From the NCBI GenBank assembly GCA_002329665.1, contig DCTV01000038.1, forward strand, positions 9,848-16,987: a DNA stretch of 7,140 nt, in the 5' to 3' direction. Below, one piece after another: positions 1 to 6,693 of the stretch; position 1 is the stretch's first letter, and every line of letters begins with the position of its first letter. Position numbers and translations under genes: made by a program. The stretch comes from Christensenella sp. UBA1431. Lineage in GTDB: Bacteria; Bacillota; Clostridia; Christensenellales; UBA1431. The notes beneath the pieces were generated by a model, which saw nothing but the letters and a program-made list of their open reading frames with translations, was not told the origin of the DNA and ran no database searches.

Positions 1-195
1 GCCGCCCCTGGTCTGGATGCCCTCCACATCGTCAGGCGTGAGCCATTTCCCCTCGCCGGTGAGCGCGCCTTTCCAGCCCTGTGAAAGGCCGTAGACCTCG
101 ATCCCCGCCTTGGCGCACTGCTCGACGACGCCTCGGATCACGGCGTTGAGCCCAGGGCAGTCTCCGCCCCCCGTCAGAATACCGATCTTTCTCAT
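1..195 (-). CDS. pfkA: 6-phosphofructokinase, N-terminal fragment (cut by the window edge)
   Basis: The first 65 codons of a phosphofructokinase, which phosphorylates fructose 6-phosphate to the 1,6-bisphosphate in glycolysis, in the cytoplasm. Residues 2-23 carry the family's N-terminal beta strand and phosphate-binding loop, with [13 protein letters not shown] at about 9-21, followed by the conserved YGLSQGWKG segment; the fragment stops at TRGG, just before the usual TILG(S/T)SRTNP stretch. The ATG at 193-195 is preceded by a perfect TAAGGAGG (203-210) at 7 bases. The [13 protein letters not shown] wording is common in the ATP/PPi mixed-type (group III) enzymes, but the residues that decide between ATP and pyrophosphate lie outside the window, so the phosphoryl donor is undecided. 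It lies 81 bases downstream of yjbQ on the same strand and may be the last gene of that transcript or have its own promoter. Confidence 0.93.
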   Translation of the reverse strand, partial: MRKIGILTGGGDCPGLNAVIRGVVEQCAKAGIEVYGLSQGWKGALTGEGKWLTPDDVEGIQTRGG

Positions 196-242
196 GGGTT
201 TGCCTCCTTAGAAATCGATGATGTAAATCTATGCTGTGTAAA

Positions 243-258
243 GCCCGGCAATCCGGGC
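243..258 (-). terminator. Weak hairpin between yjbQ and pfkA, possible partial terminator
   Basis: A perfect 6-bp stem (GCCCGG / CCGGGC) with a 4-base loop lies 18 bases beyond the yjbQ stop. On the minus strand it is followed by TTTACACAG, so the T-tract is only three bases long. It could pause or partly terminate transcription before pfkA. It is not a convincing full terminator. Confidence 0.3.
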
Positions 259-276
259 GTGCCGGCTAAGGACACA

Positions 277-693
277 TCATTCCCCGACGATCTTTATCAG
301 CACGCGTTTGGGCCGCTTCCCGTCGAATTCCCCGTAGAATATCTGTTCCCACCGGCCGAAATCCAGCTTCCCGCCGGTCACCGCCACGACCACCTCGCGC
401 CCCATCACGGTCCGTTTCAGGTGCGCGTCCGCGTTGTCCTCGAACCCGTTGTGCGCGTACTGGTCGTAGGGCTTTTCGGGCGCGAGCTTTTCGAGCCACC
501 GCTCGAAGTCCGCGTGAAGCCCGCTCTCGTCGTCGTTGATGAAAACGCTGGCGGTGATGTGCATGGCGTTGCACAGGAGCAGGCCCTCTTTGACGCCGCT
601 CTCCCTGAGGGCTTCCGTGACCTGCGGCGTGATGTTAACGAGCGCGCGCCGCCTGGGGATGTTGAATGTGAGTTCCTTCCTATAGCTTTTCAT
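277..693 (-). CDS. yjbQ: YjbQ / UPF0047 family protein
   Basis: A 138-residue single-domain protein of the YjbQ (UPF0047) family. E. coli YjbQ has weak thiamine-phosphate synthase activity that can be seen genetically; the true role of the family is not settled. Visible family marks are [10 protein letters not shown] (45-54) with E56, H81, the DNADAHLK block (86-93), and the C-terminal [14 protein letters not shown] (112-125) leading to the final beta strand. The usual GTWQ of the signature reads GRWE here. The length is normal for the family. I chose the ATG at 691-693; in-frame TTG/GTG codons 9 to 12 bases upstream also exist, but that GGTGGTG stretch serves better as the ribosome binding site of the ATG. 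The gene starts 34 bases after the ABC ATPase stop with no hairpin between, so it is probably the fourth gene of the importer operon. Confidence 0.9.
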   Translation of the reverse strand: MKSYRKELTFNIPRRRALVNITPQVTEALRESGVKEGLLLCNAMHITASVFINDDESGLHADFERWLEKLAPEKPYDQYAHNGFEDNADAHLKRTVMGREVVVAVTGGKLDFGRWEQIFYGEFDGKRPKRVLIKIVGE

Positions 694-727
694 CGTCACC
701 ACCAAAATATTTGTTTGCGGTTACATG

Positions 728-1501
728 TTAACGCATGTGAAGCACTTGCGCAAGGAAATCCTTCATCCGCTGCGTCTTCGGATGGAGCAGCACGTCCTTC
801 GGGTCGCCCTCTTCGACGATCTTCCCGTCGTCCATGAAGACCACGCGGTCGGCCACTTCGCGCGCGAAGCCCATTTCGTGCGTCACGACGATCATCGTCA
901 TGTTTTCGGCCGCGAGGTCCTGTATGACCTTGAGCACCTCGCCGGTGAGCTCCGGGTCGAGCGCCGACGTCGGCTCGTCGAAGCACAGGATGTCCGGCTC
1001 CATCGCGAGGGCGCGCGCGATGGCCACGCGCTGTTTCTGCCCCCCCGAAAGCTCGTGGGGGTAGCTTTTCTTCTTGTCGGCCAGCCCCACTTTGTGAAGC
1101 AGCGCGTGCGCCTTTTCCACCGCCGCCCGCCTGTCCTTCTTGAGCACACGCACGGGCGCGAGCGCGAGGTTCTCGGTCACGCTCAGGTGCGGGAAGAGGT
1201 TGAAGTCCTGGAAGACCATGCCCAGCTTCCTGCGCATGGTGCGTATCGCCGATTCCGGCGCGTAGCGGACCGCGCCCTTCTCGTCCGTGGATACCATCGT
1301 GTCGCCCTTTAAGACGATCTCGCCGCCGTCGATGCGCTCGAGCCGGACCAGGCAGCGAAGCAGCGTGCTCTTCCCCGAGCCGGAAGGCCCGATGACCGCG
1401 AGGACCTCGCCTTCCGAAAGCGTGAGGTCAATGCCCCGCAATACCTCCGGACCGTTGAAACGCTTTTGAATGTTTTTGGCCTGCAACATGGATTTTCCCA
1501 T
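728..1501 (-). CDS. Polar amino acid ABC importer, ATP-binding protein
   Basis: A 257-residue ATPase of the HisP/GlnQ class, which powers uptake of polar amino acids from the cytoplasmic face of the membrane. All core motifs are intact: Walker [10 protein letters not shown] (38-46), Q-loop glutamine at 98 in VFQDFN, signature LSGGQKQR (151-158), Walker B ILCFDEP with catalytic E176, D-loop SALD (179-182) and H-loop H208 in [14 protein letters not shown], a run typical of the amino-acid subfamily. The insert at about 71-90, between the early strands and the Q-loop, is also usual for HisP/GlnQ. The start is the ATG at 1499-1501, two bases after the permease stop, with GAGGG inside the permease's last codons as ribosome binding site; a second in-frame ATG is four codons later. 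The tight spacing indicates translational coupling to the permease. Confidence 0.97.
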   Translation of the reverse strand: MGKSMLQAKNIQKRFNGPEVLRGIDLTLSEGEVLAVIGPSGSGKSTLLRCLVRLERIDGGEIVLKGDTMVSTDEKGAVRYAPESAIRTMRRKLGMVFQDFNLFPHLSVTENLALAPVRVLKKDRRAAVEKAHALLHKVGLADKKKSYPHELSGGQKQRVAIARALAMEPDILCFDEPTSALDPELTGEVLKVIQDLAAENMTMIVVTHEMGFAREVADRVVFMDDGKIVEEGDPKDVLLHPKTQRMKDFLAQVLHMR

Positions 1502-1503
1502 AA

Positions 1504-2151
1504 TCAACCCTCGTAGTAAGCGAATCTCTTTTCCAGCGCGCTCAGGCCCAGCGTCAGCACGAACGTGAAGAAAAGGTAGAACACCGCCGCGAACAGGTAA
1601 GGCGTTGGATCGAGCGTGGTAATAGCACGCCCGTCCACGACTTTCATCAGGTCCTGCAGCCCTATCACATAGACCAGCGCCGTGTCCTTGATCAGCGTGA
1701 TGACTTCGTTGCTGATCGGCGGCAGCACGCGCCTGAACGCCTGCGGCAGCACGATGCGCATCATCGTCTGGCCGTAGGACATGCCCAGCATGTCGGACGC
1801 TTCGTACTGCCCGCGTCCGATGGACTGTATCCCTCCGCGGAAGATCTCCGCGAAATACGCGGCGTAATTGAGCACGAAGGCGATCACGGCGGCCAGGAAC
1901 CGGTCCGTGATCTTTATCCCGAGGAAATCCAGGCCAAAATAGATGAAGAGTATCTGGAGCATCAGCGGCGTGCCGCGCATCACCCACGTATAGAACCAGA
2001 TGAACCCCGACAGGGGCTTGAATTTCGAAAGCCGTCCAAGCGAGAGGAGGAACCCCAGCGGCAGGGCGACAATAAGCGTGATCGCGAAGAGGCTGAGGGT
2101 GACGCCGGACCCCTGCAGCATGGTAAGAAGCAGAGTGTCGAGGTGCTTCAT
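1504..2151 (-). CDS. Polar amino acid ABC importer, permease
   Basis: A 215-residue membrane subunit of the HisM/HisQ/GlnP family that forms the translocation channel, normally as a homodimer with the downstream ATPase. Hydrophobic segments lie at about 16-37, 52-76, 85-105, 150-165 and 185-205. The family marks are MRGTPLMLQ (58-66), [14 protein letters not shown] (95-108), and the cytoplasmic EAA coupling loop beginning at E117 and ending in IVLPQAFR (133-140), which docks on the ATPase. The length is normal for the family. The ATG at 2149-2151 has AAGGAG (2162-2167) at 10 bases, slightly far but clear. With only one permease gene, the transporter is expected to use a homodimeric channel. 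Confidence 0.96.
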   Translation of the reverse strand: MKHLDTLLLTMLQGSGVTLSLFAITLIVALPLGFLLSLGRLSKFKPLSGFIWFYTWVMRGTPLMLQILFIYFGLDFLGIKITDRFLAAVIAFVLNYAAYFAEIFRGGIQSIGRGQYEASDMLGMSYGQTMMRIVLPQAFRRVLPPISNEVITLIKDTALVYVIGLQDLMKVVDGRAITTLDPTPYLFAAVFYLFFTFVLTLGLSALEKRFAYYEG

Positions 2152-2180
2152 TTTTCAAATACTCCTTTTGCCATGAAACC

Positions 2181-2220
2181 GAAGGATAAGGCCCGGCAGG
2201 TCTGCCCAGGCCTTATCTTC
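2181..2220 (-). promoter_or_regulatory. Large intercistronic stem-loop between binding protein and permease
   Basis: A long inverted repeat begins 25 bases after the binding-protein stop. The core is ATAAGGCC paired with GGCCTTAT, extended inward by GG/CC and CA/TG pairs around a 4-base loop, and outward by GAAG/CTTC with a one-base bulge. No T-tract follows on either strand, so a full terminator is unlikely. In many binding-protein importers a stem-loop at this place protects the upstream message and lowers expression of the membrane genes. That role is inferred here. Confidence 0.7.
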
Positions 2221-2245
2221 CGATCCGGTGGGTTATGGGCGGTCC

Positions 2246-3094
2246 CTATTCGTTCACGTCGCTCACGATATCGCTGCCGAACCATTCTTCGCTGATCTCG
2301 GCGGCGGTTCCGTCCGCATACATCTCGTCGAGCGCTTTTTGCAGCTCGGCCTGGAAAGCGTCGTCATCCTTGCGTACGCCGATGCCGTACTGTTCGTCAC
2401 CCAGCGCGGTGTCCAGCATGCGGTACTTGTCCGTGCCCTTGGCGATGTAGTAGTTGAACACGACTATGTCCACGGCCACGCAGTCCACGCGTTTGCTGTC
2501 CAGGTCCAGGAACGCCTTCGTGTTGTCACCGAACGGGACGACTTCCGTGAGGCTGTCCTTGAACTCCTTGTTGGCGTCCAGCGCTTTTTGCGCGCTAGAG
2601 CCTTCCTGGATGGCCATTTTCTTGCCCGCAAGGTCTTCAAACGTCTGGTAGGGCGAATCCTTCAACACGACAACGATCTGCTTGTTGTTCATGTACGGCT
2701 TCGTGAAGTCGATGACCTCCAGGCGTTCCTCGGTGATCGTGCACCCGTTCCATATCACGTCGATCGTGCCCTTGTTCAGTTCCTGCGTCACCGTCTCCCA
2801 TACGACGGGCTGTAACTTCACTTCGACGCCCATGCGCTTGGCAGCTTCCTTGGCCAGGTCGATGTCGAACCCGACGATCTCGTTCGTTTCCTCGTCCCTG
2901 TAGCCCATAGGCGGGAACGCGTCGTCGAGGCCCAGGACGAAATACCCCTTCTCCTTGATGTCATCCCAGGACGTGTCGGCAGCCTTCGTCTCTTCCGGCG
3001 CTTCCGATGCCTCGGGGGTCGCTGGTGTGCATCCGGCGGCGAACAGCGCGACCGCCAGACAGAGTATCGTCAGGATCAAAACCGTCTTTTTCAT
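2246..3094 (-). CDS. Amino acid ABC importer, substrate-binding lipoprotein (family 3)
   Basis: A 282-residue extracellular solute-binding protein that captures an amino acid and delivers it to the permease encoded next. Residues 1-22 form a lipoprotein signal peptide: KK, a hydrophobic stretch to L17, and lipobox AAGC with lipidated C22. Residues 23-40 are a flexible, acidic, Ala/Pro/Thr linker. The mature domain is a bacterial family 3 protein (SBP_bac_3): GFDIDLAKEAAKRM (75-88) fits the family signature exactly. By analogy with HisJ/GlnH, R124 in TITEER should hold the substrate carboxylate, and D209 the amino group. Exact specificity (for example glutamine, a basic amino acid or cystine) cannot be read from the sequence. 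The ATG at 3092-3094 has AAAGGG at 8 bases. It is the first gene of the importer operon, directly behind a strong promoter. Confidence 0.96.
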   Translation of the reverse strand: MKKTVLILTILCLAVALFAAGCTPATPEASEAPEETKAADTSWDDIKEKGYFVLGLDDAFPPMGYRDEETNEIVGFDIDLAKEAAKRMGVEVKLQPVVWETVTQELNKGTIDVIWNGCTITEERLEVIDFTKPYMNNKQIVVVLKDSPYQTFEDLAGKKMAIQEGSSAQKALDANKEFKDSLTEVVPFGDNTKAFLDLDSKRVDCVAVDIVVFNYYIAKGTDKYRMLDTALGDEQYGIGVRKDDDAFQAELQKALDEMYADGTAAEISEEWFGSDIVSDVNE

Positions 3095-3129
3095 AAGCTC
3101 ATCCCTTTCAATAAAAAATGCCTGGCACT

Positions 3130-3158
3130 ATTATACTTCACTCCGGTGCATTAGTAAA
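3130..3158 (-). promoter_or_regulatory. Sigma-A promoter of the importer operon
   Basis: On the minus strand the -10 box is a perfect TATAAT (3130-3135). The -35 box is TTTACT (3153-3158), with an ideal 17-base spacer. Transcription should start near 3123, giving a leader of only about 28 bases before the binding-protein ATG, too short for a riboswitch. Confidence 0.85.
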
Positions 3159-3444
3159 CTGTTAGTGAGCTTAACTTGGCCGCCAATTTGGCGGGAAATA
3201 CAGCAAATCACGCGCGACACCCCTGCCGGAGGCCTCGCGCTGTCCGCCGTTTCCCGGCAGGGCGCGGATGCTTAAAGAGGCTGCGGAACTTCTACTTATT
3301 AAAGTTGTTATTCGCTTTGAAGTCCACACAAGCCAGATTTACGAAACCTCATTAGATGCCAAACGCTCATAATTTGGCGGAACGGATCATAACCCATATG
3401 CGTCGATAAGGTAAATTGAAACATATAAGGTGAGAATATTGAAT
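3159..3444. other. Divergent intergenic region between the importer promoter and the plus-strand lipoprotein gene
   Basis: No gene is supported here. The stretch holds a short palindrome CCGCCAA-T-TTGGCGG (3180-3194) about 60 bases upstream of the importer start point, and a 10-base direct repeat AATTTGGCGG (3185-3194 and 3371-3380). It also holds a GC-rich inverted repeat (3221-3262). The part from 3285 to 3444 is AT-rich. I cannot find a convincing promoter for the plus-strand gene; CATAAT at 3368-3373 is the best -10 candidate but lacks a -35 partner. Confidence 0.5.
3221..3262. repeat. GC-rich inverted repeat, unknown role
   Basis: Nine bases (CCCTGCCGG, 3221-3229) are perfectly mirrored by CCGGCAGGG (3254-3262) around a 24-base loop, and flanking CGCG on both sides could extend the stem. 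There is no T-tract on either strand, so it is not a standard terminator. It stands out as a GC-rich island in an AT-rich intergenic stretch. Confidence 0.6.
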
Positions 3445-3993
3445 ATGAAAAAACGCTCTTTAATACTCTGCGTTTTATTATTTATCACAGTATCCGTTTG
3501 TTCTTGCGGGGATGTCATTGTTGAACCGAAATGGATTATCGGCGTTAAGGGCGCCGATTCGTCGGTATTTACCAGCATTGATTACGAAAAACTCGGTAAG
3601 GTGACAATAACTGTAAAAAAGGCACAACAAGACGGCAGCATCCTGGAGGAAACATGGAACGGCGTGTCTTTAAAGAACGTCCTTGGCTATCTCGGCGTCA
3701 AGGAATACTCTTCGATAACATTAACTTCGTCCGACAATTCTTCGAGAGAGTATACGCCGGATATTATTAACGATTCCTTAACCATTCTTGGTACAAACGT
3801 TAACGGCAGGGATCTAAAGCATGAAGACGGGTATGTGCAGGCTATCGCCGGAAACCAGCCGCAGCACATGTGGGTACAGAAGCCCGTAAGAATAACGGTG
3901 AATACCATAGCGAAACAAAAAAACCCCATAGGCCGCATACCTACGGGGTTTTTCATGGTGGAGCTGAAGAGATTCGAACTCTCGACCTCCTGA
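3445..3993 (+). CDS. Small lipoprotein with sulfite-oxidase/molybdopterin-oxidoreductase-like fold; read-through C-terminus
   Basis: A 182-codon frame on the opposite strand to its neighbours. Residues 1-21 look like a lipoprotein signal peptide: MKKR, hydrophobic 6-18, lipobox VCSC with C21. The mature part (about 28-153) resembles the oxidoreductase molybdopterin-binding (sulfite oxidase-like) fold: ETWNGVSLKNVLGYLGV (69-85) matches the W-x-G-V-x-L-x-x-x-L-x-x-x-G-V pattern, then a strand pair ending in VRITV (148-152). No cysteine is left in the mature part beyond C21, so the molybdenum-ligating Cys is missing and catalysis is doubtful. Codons from about 157 read through the tRNA terminator and then antisense to the tRNA (MVELKRFELSTS), so the last 25 or so residues are probably not natural. 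GTG (3430) and TTG (3439) are alternative starts; ATG 3445 has AAGGTGAG at 10 bases. The GC content, about 40-48% in lines I counted, is below that of its neighbours. Confidence 0.65.
   Translation: MKKRSLILCVLLFITVSVCSCGDVIVEPKWIIGVKGADSSVFTSIDYEKLGKVTITVKKAQQDGSILEETWNGVSLKNVLGYLGVKEYSSITLTSSDNSSREYTPDIINDSLTILGTNVNGRDLKHEDGYVQAIAGNQPQHMWVQKPVRITVNTIAKQKNPIGRIPTGFFMVELKRFELSTS
3917..3953 (-). terminator. Bidirectional intrinsic terminator of tRNA-Ala and the convergent lipoprotein gene
   Basis: A 14-bp stem (3919-3932 with 3940-3953, one G-T pair) closes a 7-base loop. On the minus strand it ends in seven T's, starting just after the encoded CCA of the tRNA. On the plus strand the same stem ends in five T's, so it can also stop transcripts of the lipoprotein gene. 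It sits inside that gene's open frame. Confidence 0.92.
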
Positions 3994-4032
3994 CTGCCAG
4001 TCAGGCACTCTAGCCAACTGAGCTACAGCCCC
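3956..4032 (-). tRNA. tRNA-Ala (anticodon GGC)
   Basis: A complete cloverleaf: acceptor stem GGGGCTG/CAGCTCC, D arm GCTC/GAGT with a 9-base loop, anticodon stem CCTGA/TCAGG around the loop CTGGCAG (anticodon GGC, reading GCC and GCU), 5-base variable loop, T arm GAGAG/CTCTT with TTCGAAT, discriminator A73 and encoded CCA (3956-3958). The G3-U70 wobble pair, the main identity signal for alanyl-tRNA synthetase, is present. It is a single tRNA gene with its own promoter and terminator. Confidence 0.98.
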
Positions 4033-4049
4033 ACAACGCTTCGGGAAAT

Positions 4050-4078
4050 ATTCTAACCCACCCGGCCTTTGCTGTCAA
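4050..4078 (-). promoter_or_regulatory. Promoter of tRNA-Ala
   Basis: On the minus strand a perfect TTGACA (-35, 4073-4078) and TAGAAT (-10, 4050-4055) are separated by exactly 17 bases. The expected start near 4043 leaves about a 10-base leader before the mature tRNA 5' end. This near-consensus strength fits a stable-RNA gene. Confidence 0.92.
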
Positions 4079-4087
4079 GATGAGAAT

Positions 4088-4109
4088 CTACATCGCCGGC
4101 GGCGTGTAG
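4088..4109 (-). terminator. Possible weak terminator after lgt
   Basis: On the minus strand CTACACGCC pairs with GGCGATGTAG (one bulged A) around a 3-base loop, followed by the moderately T-rich ATTCTCATCTTGACA, which also contains the tRNA -35 box. A second GC-rich stem, CCCGCG/CGCGGG (4119-4124 and 4138-4143), lies between it and the lgt stop. The 10-mer GCCGGCGGCG occurs at both 4095-4104 and 4146-4155. Termination here is plausible but not certain. Confidence 0.4.
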
Positions 4110-4160
4110 GTCCACGTGCCCGCGCGCCGCGGACGCCCGCGGGAAGCCGGCGGCGCACGC

Positions 4161-4970
4161 TCAGGCGTTGTCCGGCTTCGTCCCGTTTTCGGAAACCGGC
4201 TTTTTGCGGTAGAAGTTGTTGTAGATGAGCAGCGCCCCCGCCGCGAGCACGAAGAGGATGCTCAGCGCCTGCGAGACGCGCACCACGCCCGGGACCAGCC
4301 ACAGGCTGTCGGTCCTGAGGCCTTCCACGAAGGCGCGTTCGACCCCGTAAAGGAGGAAGTACCACAGTATGACGTTCCCCGCCCGCTTCTGCCGTTTCTG
4401 GTACCAGTAGAGGAAGCCGAACACCAGGAAACACCACATCGACTCGTAGAAGAACGTGGCCAGGTGCCACGCGCCATTCGCGCCCGAGTTCTCTATGAAT
4501 ACGGCGAACGGGAACCACTGCATGGACGGGTCGGTCACGACGTTGCCGTACGCTTCCTGGTTAAAGAAATTCCCCCACCGGCCCATCGCCTGCCCGAGGA
4601 CGAGGCTGGGCGCGAGGATGTCGAGCATGTTGACAAACCCGAGCTTGCGGCGGCGGGAGAACAGGTAGACCACCAGCACCCCCACGATCACCACGCCGTA
4701 GATCGCCAGCCCGCCGTGCCAGATGTACAGGATGCTAATAGGGTCGTTCTTGAACATATCCCAGGTGAAGATCACATAGAACAGGCGCCCGCCGATGACC
4801 GCGAACGGCACGGCCCACAGGCACAGGTCGATGATGTTTTCCGGGTCTATGCCCCTGCGCCTGGACTCGCGCATCGCGAGCCAGACTCCGATGACGATCG
4901 CGGACGCGATGATGATGCCGTACCAGTACACGCTGACGCCGAACAGGCTGAAGGCCACGGGGTTGACCAT
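4161..4970 (-). CDS. lgt: Prolipoprotein diacylglyceryl transferase
   Basis: A 269-residue integral membrane enzyme that moves diacylglycerol from phosphatidylglycerol to the lipobox cysteine of prolipoproteins, the first step of lipoprotein maturation. The Lgt signature GRWGNFFNQEAYG (130-142) contains the essential Arg131, Asn134 and Glu139. The catalytic-site histidine is H85 in WHGGLAIYG, and YGVERAFVEGLRTDSL (208-223) carries the late conserved Arg/Glu pair. About seven hydrophobic segments are visible, including 13-33, 51-69, 87-105 and 233-251. The length is normal. The ATG at 4968-4970 has a perfect AAGGAGG at 6 bases. It follows the kinase gene by 30 bases without a hairpin, so both are probably on one transcript. 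The two lipoproteins encoded elsewhere in the window would be its substrates. Confidence 0.97.
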   Translation of the reverse strand: MVNPVAFSLFGVSVYWYGIIIASAIVIGVWLAMRESRRRGIDPENIIDLCLWAVPFAVIGGRLFYVIFTWDMFKNDPISILYIWHGGLAIYGVVIVGVLVVYLFSRRRKLGFVNMLDILAPSLVLGQAMGRWGNFFNQEAYGNVVTDPSMQWFPFAVFIENSGANGAWHLATFFYESMWCFLVFGFLYWYQKRQKRAGNVILWYFLLYGVERAFVEGLRTDSLWLVPGVVRVSQALSILFVLAAGALLIYNNFYRKKPVSENGTKPDNA

Positions 4971-5000
4971 ATGATTCCTCCTTAACGTTTCCGGTTTGTT

Positions 5001-6653
5001 TCAGTATATAAAACAGCTGCTGCCGATGAATTCGCGCAGTATGGACGTCGTGGGGACGTCCGATTCGTCCTTGAGCGAGATGAAGTAGTTGAGGAACTTC
5101 CTCAGCCGCGCGGCCTCGTTGAAATACGGGCTCTGCGCGTCCACCGCGTTGATGAGGGGCAGCGCGTACTTCTTGAGCACGGCGAACTCATAGACGAGCA
5201 TCGAGTTGAAGATCATGTCGGCCTCCCTGTGGAACGGGAAGATAAACCGCTTCTCGCCCTTTTTTACGGACTTCCACATATCCAGCGTGTTCTCCCCACT
5301 GGACGAGCGGAACTTGGAATCGCGCACCAGCCGCCTTATCAGCCTGCAGTCCGTGCTGGAGATACGGTTGTGGTCGTCCAGGTTCAGCTGGGTCAGGGCT
5401 GTGACATAGATCCTGAACTTCATGTCGTCGGGGAGCAGCGGGGTCAGGTCGGGATTCAGGCCGTGTATGCCCTCGACGATGATAGGCTGGTCCGGCTCTA
5501 TCCTGAGCGTCCTGCCCGGCACGTGCCTGCCCAAAGCGAAGTCGTAGCGCTGCATTGCCACTTCCTCGCCCTGCAGCAGGCCGAGGAGTTGTTCGTTTAA
5601 TTGCTCTACGTCGATCGCCTTAAGGTGCTCCAGGTCCGGTTTCCCGTCCTCGTCTGCCGGTATGTCCGCCCTGCATTTATAGTAGTTGTCGACCGACACG
5701 GAGACGGGCCGCTTGCCCAGCACGCGCAGGTGGATCGTCAGCCGCTGCGCGAACGTGGTCTTGCCCGACGAAGAAGGCCCTGCGATCAGGATCAGGCGCT
5801 TCCCCTCGTCCTTGCAGCAGTTCTCGGCGATCTCGATGATCTTCTTCTCGTGCAGCGCTTCGTTCACGCGGATGAAATCGCTGATTCCGCCGCTGTCGAC
5901 CAGGTCGTTCAGGTCGCAGACGTTTTCGCAGTTGAGTATGCGCGCCCAGCGTTTGGCCTCGCGGAACACGGCCGAGAGCTTGGGCTCCCTCCTGAACTTA
6001 TCAGGCGCGTAGTCCCTGTCGTAGCGCGGGTAGTAGATGATGACGCCCGGATAGGACGAGAACAGCCTAAACTGCTTCAGGTACCCCGTCGAGGGCACCA
6101 TCAGCCCGTAAAAATAGTCCGCGATGCCCCCGTTTTCGTAGAGGTTGAAATAGTCGAACGGCCTGTAAGAGAGGAGGCGGACCTTGTCCATCTGTCCGTC
6201 CTTCTCGAAAAGCGCCATCGCCTCTTCCCTCGTGACCGTGCGCCGCACGAACGCGGAGTCCTCCTCGACGATTTGGCGCATCTTCGCTTCGAGCGCCGCG
6301 ATGTCCCTTTGTTTGGTAGGCGCGTGTATCTCCGCGTAGACGCCGCCGTTCACCGAATGCTCGATCGTGACGCGCACGCCGGGGAAAAGCCCGCGCGCCG
6401 CCCGGATGAAGACGAAGCACAGGCTCCGCGCATACATCAGGTTTCCCTCTTTTTCCTTGATGTCTATGAACCTCACGCTGCACGAGCGCGTGACCTGCCC
6501 GGTGAGTTCCGTGAGCGTATTGTCCACCCATGCGCCGAGATACGGCCCGTTATCAGAAGGCGCGGCCCGTTTTACCAAGGCGTCGAGCCGCGTGCCCGCT
6601 TCCGTTTCAAAATCTTTTCCGTCTATCGTCACCGTAATCTTTTCATTGCCCAC
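5001..6653 (-). CDS. Nucleoside (uridine) kinase-like fusion: TGS + ThrRS-like second domain + kinase domain
   Basis: A 550-residue cytoplasmic fusion protein. Residues 1-65 form a TGS-like beta-grasp domain. Residues 72-230 resemble the second (editing-type) domain of threonyl-tRNA synthetase: GLFPGVRVTIEHSVNGGVYAEI near 88-109 and VPSTGYLKQFRLF (186-198). Residues 285-500 are a uridine kinase/phosphoribulokinase-type domain with Walker A GPSSSGKTT (292-300), the DNYY acid (D322), YDF-x3-GRH (370-377), IIVEGIHGL (391-399), and RLIRRLVRD (437-445). It probably phosphorylates a nucleoside or similar small hydroxyl substrate with ATP; the substrate is not settled. By eye the metal-binding/editing His and Cys of ThrRS are all replaced (R76, F80, F181, M185). 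The length and the REFIGSSCF-like end are usual for this clostridial family. It starts with GTG (6651-6653), behind GGAGGG at 7 bases. It is the first gene of a probable two-gene operon with lgt. Confidence 0.9.
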   Translation of the reverse strand: MGNEKITVTIDGKDFETEAGTRLDALVKRAAPSDNGPYLGAWVDNTLTELTGQVTRSCSVRFIDIKEKEGNLMYARSLCFVFIRAARGLFPGVRVTIEHSVNGGVYAEIHAPTKQRDIAALEAKMRQIVEEDSAFVRRTVTREEAMALFEKDGQMDKVRLLSYRPFDYFNLYENGGIADYFYGLMVPSTGYLKQFRLFSSYPGVIIYYPRYDRDYAPDKFRREPKLSAVFREAKRWARILNCENVCDLNDLVDSGGISDFIRVNEALHEKKIIEIAENCCKDEGKRLILIAGPSSSGKTTFAQRLTIHLRVLGKRPVSVSVDNYYKCRADIPADEDGKPDLEHLKAIDVEQLNEQLLGLLQGEEVAMQRYDFALGRHVPGRTLRIEPDQPIIVEGIHGLNPDLTPLLPDDMKFRIYVTALTQLNLDDHNRISSTDCRLIRRLVRDSKFRSSSGENTLDMWKSVKKGEKRFIFPFHREADMIFNSMLVYEFAVLKKYALPLINAVDAQSPYFNEAARLRKFLNYFISLKDESDVPTTSILREFIGSSCFIY

Positions 6654-6693
6654 GACGTTTCCCTCCCAAGCCGGTGCGTTGTCTTATTTTTTT

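Noticed and set aside
211..242. Own promoter for pfkA (TTTACA at 237-242)
   Set aside because: No good -10 hexamer lies at 16-18 bases; the best, TCGATT or ATCGAT, matches poorly.
1502..2158. Upstream extension of the ABC ATPase frame to 2158
   Set aside because: The extension is the permease gene read in the wrong frame. ATPase homology begins at the ATG at 1499-1501, which has its own ribosome binding site.
3956..4032. Attachment-site duplication at the tRNA 3' end
   Set aside because: I found no second copy of the tRNA 3' segment in the window and no integrase gene, so an integrated element cannot be claimed.
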